Shown here: positions 10,701 to 21,579 of the stretch, piece after piece
Numbering within the stretch: position 1 is the first letter of the stretch
Layout of the letters: the number at the start of each line of letters is the position of its first letter
Source of the DNA: Psococerastis gibbosa
Taxonomy: Eukaryota > Arthropoda > Insecta > Psocodea > Psocidae
Length of the DNA stretch: 64,000 nt
Direction of reading: 5' to 3'
NCBI GenBank assembly: GCA_963971405.1
Contig: OZ020489.1
Span: forward strand, 33,947,047 to 34,011,046
Translations under genes and position numbers: made by a program
The notes under the pieces: generated by a model
Database searches by the model: none
Told to the model about the DNA's origin: nothing
What the model saw: the letters and a program-made list of their open reading frames with translations, nothing else

Positions 10701-12404
10701 CTGCTCCTGTCTGCTTGTGGAAGTTTATAAACCGGCCCTTTGGTTTTTCTCGATAGAAAACTCCTCATCGTTAGACAGGAACAGACGGAGCCTAATCCAG
10801 TCGGAAAAACAAGGAGACGGAATCAACGGTAAAAGCAAATTAACAGAAATGTCAGGAAGTGAGAAAATCATTAATAAATAAAAGTAAAAGGCCAATGTAA
10901 TTATGAGTTGCAATTTCCGGTATTTTGAGGAGTGCTAGATGTCAATTTCTGCGCGTCCGCCTCTCCATCCCCCGCCCCTCCATCCCCTCGCCCTTGGATG
11001 CTTCCCCCACTCCCCACTTCATCAAATCGTGGCAACTTAGTTAAGTTGCTGTACAAGCAGGATATCGGATAGGGTTGTACGGGAGTCAAAATTATGGCCA
11101 AGGGGGTTTAAGCGTTGGTTATAAACAACCGTTATTTTTATATTCTTAAAAAATTATTTAATAAATAGTAATAAAATAAATAAAACATAGTAATTATGAA
11201 ATAAATTCTTATTATATTCCATATATAATTTCCTTACATAAAATATATTTTATAATAGACTAGGCCTACTTGAAACTTGTAACAATAAAATATAAAATAA
11301 ATTATAGATAAGGTAGCTTATAGGTTAACAATAATAATAATACTACAATGCAATATGTTTTTTAAATGAAAGAGATTGTAAATAAATAAAAATATTGATG
11401 TTTTTAGCTGTGGCTGACAAGAGCCAAAAGGCCGTGGGTGACTTGAAATGACGTCACTACCGATGTAATAAAATTTATTCTTATAGTTCCCCAACTGGTG
11501 GCTACTCCCCGGCATTACAAATGACGTCACATTTCGCAGTCACGTTCTCCCTTTTTAACTAACAAACTTGAACTACTAGACCTAAATAAAGTTTTTTTTA
11601 AAATGAAAAATAATAATTTTTAAAACGGGTATAAAATAAATCTAAATTCGAATTACATTAATTATAGGGATAAAAAATTGTCAAGTACCCTATTAGAGGC
11701 TCAGGGTGCTTTTCATACCACAATTTAACCATGACAATCTGAAAGAAGGTAGGAAAGCGCTATTTTACACCATTGCATAACTAAGATATTGTAGGTGAAG
11801 ATACCAAATTCACCGGTCGTTACAGTTCAATGGTGGTTAGGTATGTTAATTATTTTATAACTTTTGTAGTTGGCCTATTTAATTATAAATAAATTAATTA
11901 ATAAATAATTAAAATGTATCAGATATTGAAGTGACTCGCCTTGATAATTTAATTCCTCTTAGTTAATTCGCTTGACAAATTTTAGGAAAAGGTTTCTTTG
12001 TAGCATTTTGTTTGCCATTGAGGAAGAGGTGAAATAAAATGGACTAGTTCCAGCCAATGAGAAAAGGACTTGAAAAAAAATCATCACTCTGAGCCACATA
12101 CACAGAATATAATATTATCTTGAATTTTCAGGCTTTTTGCGGTAATTGAGTTCCGGTTTATGGCGTAAGGTGAGAGTATTGTTTTAGGCAAGGACAAACA
12201 GGAGAAAATGCGCTGGAGGAAGGAGACTGGAGAAAACAAAGAAAGCTTTTAAAAGGGGCATAAAGCTCGCAGTACGCTTTCACCGCCTCCGCGGGGCGTT
12301 GGCTACTGCCTCGTGGTCTTAGTGCTATCAGGCCCGGAATAAGGAATTATTAATTGAGTTTCAGCCAGGGGCGTAGATGTTAGTGATTATAACAAGCATT
12401 GTTG
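10701..12404. other. No gene recognised
   Basis: Very AT-rich in 11100-11400. A CAGGGGCGTAG motif at 12367 resembles a single hAT end, but its partner was not found. No exon stands out. Confidence 0.5.
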
Positions 12405-13192
12405 CTTTCCAATTTATTCGTAGTATAAAGAAAGCTTTGTGATGGTCGAAATTTCCGATTCCGAGATTTCAACGGATTTACACGTTTTAACGTCCCAGGA
12501 ACCAAAAAAGTGGTTTTTACGAAATGTCTGTCTGTAGCTCTGTCTGTCTGTCTGTTTGTCTCTCTGTCTGTCGCTCTGTCTGTCTGTCTGTCTATCTGTG
12601 CGTCGATTTCCAGGCAAACTACTCGGTCGATTTTGATGAAATTTGGCATATAGGTTCACAAAAATCATACCTCGGGGTCATTTTTTTATTATTTGGGGCT
12701 AACTCAATTTGGAGGGGTTTTATTCTCAAAAAACTCCAAAAAAACGTCTAAAAAAATTATTTCCCAAAAACGGCTCCAATAATTTCTTTTAAATTCACAT
12801 ATATTGTAGTTGGTATTAATGTTCACAAAATGTGGGTGGTCGCTTGCCCCTTGATAGTTTGCTTCTGGGGGCCTGCCCCCCCCCCCAACAGTTTCTCCGG
12901 CCCCTCCGTGCCCCCCCCCTTTTGGGACATTTTACATGTAGTTAAATTGCGGAATTATTGAACGGTATACCTACTCCGAATGAAAATGTTTCGTTTTTTC
13001 AATGGCCCCCATGGCCCCCCGCCTTAAAATTTCTAGCGCCGCCACTGGTTTTTAATATATTGAAGTGGACCCCCCCCCCTTCGAGGGATTTTAAATTTAA
13101 CCATAGGGAAATTATTTACTATGAAATTACACAATACGTCTATCTACTAATTTATAAATTGGAAAGCATGTTCGAGTAAACTCGGACCGGTT
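12405..13192. repeat. Element G, copy 2 (opposite orientation)
   Basis: It starts TGCTTTCCAATTTATTCG and ends ATAAATTGGAAAGCATG, followed by CGAGTAAACTCGGACCGG. It contains a TCTG microsatellite (about 12524-12600) and an embedded hAT piece. Its blocks are the reverse complement of 41740-42464. Confidence 0.7.
12868..13047. mobile_element. hAT MITE, left end lost
   Basis: It ends with TTCTAGCGCCGCCACTG and shares the GTTTCTCCGGCCCCTCCG and GAACGGTATACCTACTCC blocks with the complete copy at 55864-56098. The expected CAGTGGCGG left end is absent, so the copy is truncated. Confidence 0.7.
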
Positions 13193-13257
13193 CTTTCACT
13201 TCGATCTGGAAATATAGGCCTACTATACTATTGTAATATACAAATAATATGGTGTAC

Positions 13258-13400
13258 GCCCGTTCAACCGTATCCGTTCCACGTGCCCTCGCCACTAGCT
13301 GATACGGATTCTCTTAAGATTTCGGCTTCTATCGTAGGTTCTTGGTTTATCGTGTAGAGCTCATCATTTCTACGGATACGCCACTCTCTCAGTGTAGTTC
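13258..13400 (-). pseudogene. LINE polymerase fragment
   Basis: The minus strand reads LREWRIRRNDELYTINQEPT and then a block ending RGHVERI. It is homologous to 2110-2230 on the other strand. Both ends are cut and no full domain remains. Confidence 0.6.
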
Positions 13401-14154
13401 TTATAATTAAAGCACTGCCCATCTACTGTACATATGCATGTCGAATAACTACAACTTAGAATGGAAACCTCTTTGCTTACCATATGGGTAAAACGCAAGC
13501 CAGGAAGACAGTTGAGGAGATGTTTCATTGAAGTCAACTGTTCCAGACAGTTGCAGACGACAATCTTAACGATAATTGTAGAGGAACATAAATATACTGT
13601 AGTAAAAGTGGTTGATTAGCCTTGACTCTGTATATTTTGTTCAAAATAAGAGAGGATTAGTGTTTCTATCTCCAATCATTGCCTTTTTAAATGAAACCCT
13701 CCCCTCTCAAAGAAAATAAATTGGGCCTCTCCCTAGGGTGAAAATTGAAATGAGAAGCTCACTATCTAATCTTAAGATTACCAGACAGGGTTGCAAAGAT
13801 TTCATGATAAAATTTTTACTGAGGAACATTTTTCTTCGCAAGTTTACCAGAGCAGAAGAGATTGGGCATTGATTTTTGAAGGGAAACTCAAAGTTTTAGG
13901 ATATCTGATGCGGTGTTTGATCTTTATGAAGTACGTTCAAATTAAATACGTATTCTGAAAAAGTTAAGTAGGCCTTCTTATTTTTATATGATTATAAGAA
14001 CGCATAAAAAATATGTATATAGCGTAGCAATGCTGAGACGGATGGACAGTGGCGACAAAATTAGTTGATGGAAATTTATGGCGGTGGAAGTAGAACGCTG
14101 CAAAAAGAAGCGAAATTATTTTCTGCACTCGAAATAATTGCAGATTTCAATAGC
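13401..14154. other. No gene recognised
   Basis: Unassigned sequence without repeats that could be matched elsewhere in the window. Confidence 0.5.
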
Positions 14155-14162
14155 CCAATAGG

Positions 14163-14484
14163 CAGTGGCGTAGTCAGGGGGGGGTCAGCGGGGTCCGAAC
14201 CCCCCCCCCCCCAAATTTAGCAAAATAGCAAATTTTTTTATATTTAAAAAAAATCGCCGGGGAGACCCCGGTCCCCCTTTTCCAGTTTTGTTAATAAAGT
14301 TATCTTCAGCAAAATCAACATTTTTTGCCGACCAACTATTTCAGGCCTATCTTTTAAACACAATCCCCGGAGGGGGGGGGGGTGACAGCGCCAAATGAAA
14401 CATCACCCCATACGAAAACCTATCGTAAGCGGGCAAACTTTATGAAAACTGGACCCCCCAAAAAAAAATCTGGCTACGCCACTG
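14163..14484. mobile_element. hAT-like MITE with near-perfect 8-bp target duplication
   Basis: The ends CAGTGGCGTAGTC and GGCTACGCCACTG are inverted. The flanks are CCAATAGG and CCAATATG, a 7 of 8 match. There are long G and C runs inside each end and no coding sequence. Confidence 0.8.
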
Positions 14485-14619
14485 CCAATATGTTGTACTT
14501 TTAGGCAATAAATTTATGGTGGTGAAAGGAGAATACTGCAAAAAGAGGCTTCAGTATTCTATATTAGATGTAAAAGGTCATCAACGCGGATATACAGTAT
14601 GTCCGAAACTCGATCGTAG

Positions 14620-14871
14620 TAGTAGTAGTAGTAGTGTTGACTTGACTTGACTGTCCTACGCCAGCCCATAGGACAGTGAACCTCCTGATTATAGTGGATT
14701 CCGAACCACTTGGGGAACACAGTGAAGTCACACGATTAGTTCGATTAGTTCGGAGGTGACCAGGACAAGTCCTACCATGTTTCCCTACCGGCACTGTACA
14801 CACGACCAAGTTATCTGCAGCTTTGAACCTGCTCTGGTCCGCTGGATTCAACTTGGTATGGCGGCCGGTAT
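14620..14871 (-). repeat. Family C SINE-like element with perfect 14-bp target duplication
   Basis: It is flanked by AAACTCGATCGTAG on both sides (14606-14619 and 14872-14885), an exact match. Read on the minus strand it begins near CCGCCATACCAAGTTGAATC, contains AAGTGGTTCGGAATCCACT (close to a B-box with one extra base) and ends in a (CTA)n microsatellite. A target duplication of this length plus a simple-repeat tail indicates target-primed retrotransposition. Relatives are at 24948, 33318, 36640 and 50466. Confidence 0.75.
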
Positions 14872-14885
14872 AAACTCGATCGTAG

Positions 14886-15491
14886 GATATCATAAAGTAA
14901 AAAAACATGTTCATCTTAGTTTTGATATACAGTATGTGGCCGTAACTAACACCCATTGGCCACAGTTTTTGGAACTCATTCGGCCTGACAGCCGCAGTGG
15001 CTGATACTGTTTGCGTCTCAGAACAGCCTCAGCATTACGGACACGATCTCTCCAAGACATATACTACAAGTGCATTACCTTAAGCTGTCAAGAGTGAATC
15101 AATATTCTGCAATTGATGACAATTGTCAGTATATGCTATATATACTGTATATAATTAACTTTATTCAAGTTATCTGGATTTCTGCTGGAAGTGTCTTTCG
15201 GAAAATAAGTTTATATACGTGTAAAATAATTTGTATCAGCGGGAAAGTTTGCCCAAAGCCCCAACTTTTCCATCAGTCGATTTCATTCAGGTGAGATGAA
15301 CTGAACAATCACACAACTTTGTTCAGTTTTTCTCTGTTTGACGTAACTTGAGAATGAGAGTTGATTTCCTTCCATTTTAACTTTCAAGAATCAGTCTTTG
15401 TCAGCCCCCGTAGGCTACACTTTCAGTGCTTTCCTGCGTTTAACACATGCACTGCATGGTTAGCGCGAGGTAAAGAGAGATGTAGGTCTGG
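14886..15491. other. No gene recognised
   Basis: Unassigned sequence preceding a LINE fragment. Confidence 0.45.
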
Positions 15492-15766
15492 AAGAATGAG
15501 TTGGAAACTGGCCTTCGCGAGTTAGGAGTCTTAGGTTCGGGTCTCGCTGTCGTTTCGTTAGTCCTGTACAAACCGAGGCGACTGGAGGAGTGTTGTCGAG
15601 CAGGCAAAGGCTGTGGAGCCAGAAGAAGAAGAGACTTAGGTTCGGGTCTCGCTGTCGTTTCGTTTGTCCTGTACAAACCGAGACGACTGGAGGAATGTTG
15701 TCGAGCAGGCAAAGGCTGTGGAGCCAGAAGAAGAAGAGACTTAGGTTCGGGTCTCGCTGTCGTTCG
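15492..15766 (+). pseudogene. LINE polymerase 3' end with a 105-bp tandem duplication
   Basis: The start reads NELETGLRELGV. After a frameshift comes NRGDWRSVVEQAKAVEPEEE and a stop, the usual polymerase end. The last 105 bp are then repeated head to tail (units start at 15531, 15636 and 15741, the third partial). The unit length is 35 codons, so open frames run through the array on both strands. This explains the repetitive predicted peptides here, and they should not be taken as a gene. Confidence 0.7.
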
Positions 15767-16201
15767 TTATTCCTTTCTTCTCTTTTCGAATGGGGCGCCT
15801 GTAGAGAATTATTTATCTGTACCAAGTCAATATGTCATCATCCTAAAGTCAAAAGGGCGTAACCAACATTTTTGGGGAAATTGAGTTATGATCAGATGTC
15901 GTGGCTCTGTCATAAGCTCTAATTTTGTATGCACTGAAAAATTTAATTTTGAAAAATAAGGCTGAAATTTTCGATTAGGAGGGTATACTTGACTGTTTTT
16001 TGCATACTACGATAGGTTATACAGACACAGAAACTAAAATTATCTCGAAAAGTTGTCTTTGATCGTACGCCCTTCTGAATTTAGGGTGACGATGTTATAC
16101 CTTTTTATTTCTGACCCACGGTCTACCTTCATCATTTTCAATTTTTTAATTTTTTTTTTAAGTCTTGTGTATCATGTTTTCGCTTAATCGAATGATAGGT
16201 A
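15767..16201. other. No gene recognised
   Basis: Unassigned AT-rich sequence. Confidence 0.5.
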
Positions 16202-16400
16202 TAGTCCACGCAAAATGAGAAAAGTATGGACATGGAATGTTTTGATCCTGTGCAACACTAAAAATATTCTTTGCTCAATTTTTGTTATGCCTTGCATCCA
16301 ATGCAACAAGGTAACACAAAATGGTGCAAAGAATATTTTTACATTGTTGCACAGGATCAAAACATTCCATGTCCATACTTTTCTCATTTTGCGTGGACTA
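16202..16400. mobile_element. Family B palindromic MITE, copy 2
   Basis: The ends are TAGTCCACGCAAAATGAG, TA lies on both sides, and the arms are almost perfect along the full length. It matches the copy at 6410-6616, including the central TTGCATCCAATGCAA. Confidence 0.85.
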
Positions 16401-16593
16401 TACTCTCCAGTTCGAAATTTGTCATCTACAACTTACTTGCTATCCATGTTCTGTATGACATTAAAAAAAAAACAACACAATGAATTCGATGACATGCTGT
16501 CATGTACTGTAAGTACTCAATTGAAACCACAAAAATTCATCTTGCAAGTTTTTCAGCTTAAATCTTCAGTAAGTAAAGTAATTATTTTTATGT

Positions 16594-16990
16594 TCTAGTA
16601 TTACTAAGCCGACCTAGTGCAGTTAGGGCTATAAAGCCCTCTTTTACACTCTACTAGGAAGGCACAGGCAGGGCATCTATGAAGACACGAAAATCAGGCA
16701 TCATTGAGGGCACAGTGGAAGGGACCAATAGAAGTGTGTGGCCGAGGAAAGAATTCATGGATCAACTGAAGGAGGACGCAAGAGCTGAAAAGGTAGGCGC
16801 AGGACAGAGAGAGCTGGAGGATGATATGCAGGGAGTTGCTGACAACCAATCGTTGAGATTGTGACCTCAGAAGAAGAAGGAAGGTCCGGGACCGCCTGCT
16901 CGGCATGGCCCCCGAAGCATGGCCAGATGCAGCAAGTGTTGGATTCGAACCAATAAAGTCGAGTCCGTACCACTACTCTACATGTACATG
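16594..16990 (-). repeat. S1 SINE, copy 3, split by LINE sequence
   Basis: The tail half (antisense, from ATTACTAAGCCGACC) is at 16600-16665 and the head half, with GGATTCGAACCAAT, is at 16885-16990. A plus-strand LINE fragment lies between them. AGGAAGG occurs at both junctions and may be the target duplication. Confidence 0.7.
16679..16890 (+). pseudogene. LINE polymerase tail inserted in S1
   Basis: The frame reads GIIEGTVEGTNRSVWPRKEF, MDQLKEDARAEKVGAGQREL and, after the stop, PQKKK. This is the lysine- and glutamate-rich tail seen after GRPRK in non-LTR polymerases. It is 5' truncated and sits inside a reverse-oriented S1. Confidence 0.6.
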
Positions 16991-17024
16991 TCCTGTCCTA
17001 AAAATTACATTGTATTCTTCTGAT

Positions 17025-17195
17025 CAAGGCCGTAGGCAAGGGGTTCATGGGGGTCCCCCCCCCCCCCGAAATGAAATGGCTTGATACTAGATAGAATCGG
17101 ATTTTTAGAGAAAAAATAAAAACTACTATGTAATATCCAATGAAATTTCTGACCCCCCCCCCTCCCCCGCGAAAAAAGTTCTGGCTACAGCCTTG
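17025..17195. mobile_element. hAT-like MITE
   Basis: The ends CAAGGCCGTAGGCAAGG and GGCTACAGCCTTG are imperfect inverted repeats. The flanks CTTCTGAT and CGTCTGAT match at 7 of 8 positions. C runs occur near both ends. Confidence 0.7.
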
Positions 17196-17203
17196 CGTCT
17201 GAT

Positions 17204-18250
17204 ACTCCTTGTATTAATTTTTACTGTTAGTGGCACTGCGATAATAGACTAAATGCATTTTCTAGGACACCTCAAGTCACAAAAATTAATTTTTGCAGTT
17301 TTTCAACTTAAATTTTCTAAAATTTGAATTTTCTACTTCTGAATTTTTTTTTTTTTGCCCCTCTTCCGAACATTTGCAACGGTAAAATGTAGTTTTTAAA
17401 TTTCTTATAAAAAAATTGATTTAAATGTAAAATAAAGAATCTTCCTGATTAACTTCATGAGACATGAGAAACTCTACTTTGTACAACAATCGCGTGGTGG
17501 GGGTGTCGGATTTTTCTTTCGATTTTCTTGAAAACTGATCCATAGAATGTTCTGGAAGACACTGCAGACTTTTCTTTCGACCCCCTTAGCGAAGACCTCG
17601 CCCCGCGAGTCTTGAGGGACAGTCAATTGGAGCAGTTGTCAATCGCCGACAGAAAGACGGACAAGTAAGATGAAAGGAGGGCAAATGGAGGTGCGGTGGG
17701 GTGGAAAACATTCTTAGGGTGTGCCCCCTATGGCGCCACCCGGCAAACACACTTTCCTCGCACTAATGATGGCTAATTAAAGAGGAAAACCTTGAATCTA
17801 CCAGGCATGTCTCAGCTTCAATCTTTTTAAGGATTTTCGAAGAGTATTTTCGTGAAATTAAAGGCTCAAAAACCAGTAATGATATTGTTCTAGATAGCTC
17901 TGTCCAATTTAGACGTTAGGATATAAATTTTATTGAAGTTTCCGATAGATTTTTATTACAAAACTAGCGAACGTCGTACGCTCGTACCGCCTGACAATCA
18001 AATTTGGAGGGGGGGGGGGGTAGAACGAACATACGTAGTATCAAATTAATTAGAGTGTAATAAATTAACTTTCAATAGATTCCTAAATTTTTCCCTGTGT
18101 GATGCAAGTGAATAAATGTTTTTTTGTTTTTATCTCTCCTGCATTTTCAGTTTCAAGTGACAAATCGCCTTTGCCATACATACATTCCTCATATGTATGC
18201 AATTACTTAATAATAATGGTGTTCTGATGGACATATTATGGACCTAGGCC
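17204..18250. other. No gene recognised
   Basis: About 1 kb with T runs and a G run near 18010. No exon or repeat was identified. Confidence 0.5.
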
Positions 18251-18312
18251 TACTTGTAGTGGCCCATAGGTTTCTTGTCCAATGCCATCCAACGACCCCA
18301 TGAATTTCGGAC

Positions 18313-18983
18313 CAGTGGCGGACACAGCTTCTTATTTTGGGGAGGGTCATCCCTCAAAATGCTGCCTCAGGTATAAACTGAGAATAAAAACAATACGGTA
18401 TTTGATTTAAGGCGCCCATTCCATTGACCGGCTAGGGCTATTTCCAAAAACAGTGACGTGGTAGCAGACATTCAAGACTTAGGTTGCGTTTCCACCGATC
18501 TCGCATTGCAGAATGCAAATGACATTGACGGAAATTAGAATTTTTCTTTTTATAGAAATCTATTAAAATGTTGGTACTTAGCATATCCCATGACGCCATT
18601 TTTTAATTTTAGTTTGTTTGTTAGTGATTTTACTGTATGATCATTGATCAATTTTAACTATGGCATAGAGGAAAATAAACATTTCCGTCAATTCTGCAAT
18701 GCGAGGTCGGTGGAAACGCCACCTAAGTCTTGAACGTCTGCTACCACGTCACCGTTTTTGGAAATAGCCCTAGCCGGTCAATGGAATGGGCACCTAAGTA
18801 ACTGATTTAGTTTTTCCCAACAATTATGCCATTATTAAACCATTTAAAGAAATATTACAATAATACTTTCCATGTTATTCATGTTTCTTTAAAGAATTAA
18901 GTTGTCATTTAGCCGCCTTTTTACATTTGGGGGGGGGGGGTCATGACTTCCGTGACCCCCCCCCCCTTCTGTGTCCGCCATTG
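18313..18983. mobile_element. hAT-like element containing a nested family A copy
   Basis: The ends CAGTGGCGGACACAG and CTGTGTCCGCCATTG are inverted. G and C runs lie inside the right half. The flanks TTTCGGAC and TTTTCGTA match poorly, so the target duplication is not established. Removing the inner A copy leaves about 280 bp, a normal MITE size. Confidence 0.7.
18408..18797. mobile_element. Family A MITE, copy 2
   Basis: The ends are GGCGCCCATTCCATTGACCG and its complement, and the whole length folds back. TAA lies on each side, which would fit a 3-bp target duplication. It is nested inside the hAT-like element. Confidence 0.85.
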
Positions 18984-19170
18984 TTTTCGTATGAATTTAT
19001 CATTTAGTCACAAGCAATAATGGACAAGCTTACCATTGACGCAATGAAACAGGCGAAAGCATGACTTAACCGAGACGTATAGATACAGGTCGATATAATA
19101 TAACTTATTATTCCGTGTCAGTATTAAGTGATTTTTATTTTTATTTATTTTTATTTTATTTTTTATTTTT

Positions 19171-19333
19171 AAGGTTAATCGCATACAAACAATTTAATGA
19201 ATGCATCCGATTGAACTCTACAGTCGCCTCGCTAGGTTATTACCCGTGTTGAGCTACGACACGTCTCCGATTGCATGGCGTGTAAAGACTCGCACAAGTG
19301 CAAGCACGTAACCACCTGGCCATCGAAGTCGAT
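19171..19333 (-). repeat. S2 SINE-like repeat, copy 2
   Basis: It shares the GGTTAATCGCATACAAACAA start and the ACCACCTGGCCATCGAAGTC end with other copies. A long T-rich tract on its left is the antisense tail. Confidence 0.65.
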
Positions 19334-19463
19334 GATACTACTATACAAGCGATCATAAATTTGTAAAGTATGGAGCGACCATTTTCCCTGAGTCATGCAG
19401 TTGAAGAAATGACGTTAAAACTGGAATTATTGGTTTACGTTTGTGTTACCGTATTGTCCGTAT

Positions 19464-19677
19464 TTACAGGCTGTAAATATGAAAAAGCAGGAAAATGACT
19501 GTATGCCGATGCACGGGGGATTTTTTAGTTATTTGTGGCTGTGATACATTGCCCACACACTCATATTCATTACGCGCCTTGTCAATTTCAAATGCGGTAC
19601 AGCAGTCAGTACTGTTGTCTGTAAAGTTTATGGTGCCTGTATTGTATACCATATTGCTGGTTGCGCTCTCACAGTAA
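19464..19677 (-). CDS. Weak candidate exon, unknown
   Basis: A minus-strand frame encodes a peptide with NFTDNSTDCCTAFEIDKA and YECVGNVSQPQ. It has four cysteines and N-x-T sites, giving it an extracellular look. The frame ends at FHIYSL, just where CCTGTAAAT could act as a splice donor. The upstream acceptor is poor. There is no family match and it may be chance. Confidence 0.2.
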
Positions 19678-19832
19678 ACGAGGTTTTATAAGCTTGAAAT
19701 GCAGTATTTTATATTGAATTATTATTAGTACAATAATTATATTAACAGTTTGTTCTAATAATAATAAGAACGTTATAACTTATTTATTGCTTTCTTATTT
19801 ATACGCTAGCTACTTGCTACTTGCTAGTATAC

Positions 19833-20330
19833 TGAAAGCTTTTGCGATGGTCGAAATGAGAGATTTCCAGCTTCAACGGATTTACATGTTTTCAGGTCCC
19901 AGGCACCAACAATTTTTTTTTTTAACGATATTTGGTCCTGCCTATTCGTCGATTTTGGGACAGACCCTTTTTAATTTAGGGCTAACTCCATTTTGGGGAG
20001 TTTTACCCTCCAAAAACTAAAAAAAAAACGACTAAAATGTTTTTCTCTATAGCTATAACCCAATGATATTTTTAAAAATCACATATAATATTGTAGTCAT
20101 TGTTAATATAAATAAAACCCAATAGATTGCTTGCCCCTTAATCGTTTAGTATTAAGGCAAAAATATTAAATAAAAATACTCAATTTTCATGAAATTTTCA
20201 TGACAAAAAGTAATATTTTTTTTTTCTGCGGAACCTTTTGGGGTTTAGGTGTTAAATTAAGTAACAAAACAGGCAAAGTTTTATTTTCGGGGGCGAAAAA
20301 ATATTTTTTGAAGAAATTATGGATAATTCT
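19833..20330. repeat. Element G, decayed copy 3
   Basis: It shares the GATGGTCGAAAT start, the ACGGATTTACATGTTTTCAG block, GGGCTAACTCCATTTTGG and the GCTTGCCCCTTAATCGTTTA block with other G copies, but it is strongly diverged. GGTTCACTCGTACCGGTTC at 20764 resembles the common G flank. Confidence 0.5.
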
Positions 20331-20394
20331 AGTCCCATTGCATACCCTGTCATTATTACTGTGTTGTATTGTATATTGATAATAATAATAATTG

Positions 20395-20592
20395 TCAGGA
20401 CCTGTAGAGTAGTGGTAAAGACTCCGACTTTCACCCGAACGGTTGTTGGTCCGAGTCACACACTGGCTACATTTTCTGGCCATGCTTCGGAGGGCATGTA
20501 AAGCAGGCGGTCGGGTCTTCCTAGTTGAGTGTAAGAGAGAGCTTTATAGCCCTAACTCCGCTAGGTTGGCTTAGTAATAGAACAAAACAAGT
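20395..20592 (+). repeat. S1 SINE, copy 4 (best-preserved head)
   Basis: The A-box-like TAGAGTAGTGG is followed by CGACTTTCACCCGAACGG and the B-box-like GGTCCGAGTC. The S1 body, the TTATAGCCC element and the AATAGAACAAAA end follow. This order and spacing fit a tRNA-derived SINE with an internal RNA polymerase III promoter. Confidence 0.8.
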
Positions 20593-21106
20593 CATATAAT
20601 TATTATTATTATAAAGTCTTTATTGAAAAAAAAATTAAAAAATTTTGTGCAATCATCCCATCGATCAATTCGGTGCTTTGGGATAGGGAAGCCCAGGGAA
20701 CAGACAATTATTTACCATAGTACTGCACTATATACTAATTGATAAATAGGGAAACATGTACGGGTTCACTCGTACCGGTTCTTTATTCGGCTGCAACCAT
20801 TTAACAAATGTACATCTTCTTCTTTAAGCTGTCAGCAGAATCGCTCTGAAACAAAAGAGATTTAATCTCACAGCATCTGTAACTAACTAAAAGACAATTT
20901 CTATTGTGAGTTTAACTTCTCGAGGTAACTCCTTCGGGAGCTTTTGTAATTGAAATGAAGCTTTCTCACCTTTCATAACCTTCTATAGTGCTCTAGAACC
21001 CCCGGAGACCGTCTCTGTCGAGAAGTTTGCATTTTCTGTGTGGACGGTGTAGTCTATGTTGCAAACTGTAAAAGCAACTAAGCTAAATAAAGCCAAGAAG
21101 TTTCAT
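20593..21106. other. No gene recognised
   Basis: It starts with a TTATTATTATT tract and an AAAGTCTTTATTGAAAAA block that recurs at 54787. Otherwise unassigned. Confidence 0.45.
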
Positions 21107-21496
21107 TTAGGCGCCCATTCCATCGACCGGCTAGGGCTATTTCCAAAAACGGTGACGTGGTAGCAGACATTCAAGACTTAGGTGGCGTTTCCACCGACCT
21201 CGCATTGCAGAATTGACGGAAATGTTTATTTTCCTCTATGCCATAGTTAAAATTGATCAATGATCATACAGTAAAATCACAAACAAACAAACTAAAATTA
21301 AAAAATGGCGTCATGGGATATGTTAAGTTCAAACATTTTAATAGATTTCTATAAAAGGAAAAATTCTAATTTCCGTCAATGTCATTTGCATTCTGCAATG
21401 CGAGGTCGGTGGAAACGCCACCTAAGTCTTGAATGTCTGCTACCACGTCACCGTTTTTGTAAATAGCTCTAGCCGGTCGATGGAATGGGCACCTAA
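21107..21496. mobile_element. Family A MITE, copy 3
   Basis: A full-length fold-back with GGCGCCCATTCCATCGACCG ends. It closely matches copies 1 and 2, with TTA on the left and TAA on the right. Confidence 0.85.
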
Positions 21497-21579
21497 CCAA
21501 TATATGTTTGCTTAGCTGTGTAGCTATCGCTGTGACTTTTATTTTTGAGCGTCTCCGTTGTAGGTTGTTAGTTTTTCTA

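Larger units (their letters stand above)
18251..19095. repeat. Repeat R interrupted by a hAT-like element
   Basis: The outer parts (18251-18312 and about 18984-19095) match an uninterrupted copy at 47451-47660. Shared blocks include GTGGCCCATAGG, TTGTCCAATG, AAGCTTACCATTGACGCA and GAAAGCATGACTTAACC. The 670 bp between is the hAT-like element with family A inside it. Confidence 0.65.

Noticed and set aside
12524-12610. Frames encoding runs of SVCLSVCLSVC and TDRQTDRQ
   Set aside because: They are translations of the TCTG/GACA microsatellite in element G.
14756-15004. Plus-strand frame of 82 codons
   Set aside because: It covers the antisense of the family C SINE-like element and part of its flank.
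15440-15884. Long overlapping open frames of up to 127 codons on both strands
   Set aside because: They are produced by the 105-bp (35-codon) tandem repeat of a LINE tail; the internal peptide repeats follow exactly from it.
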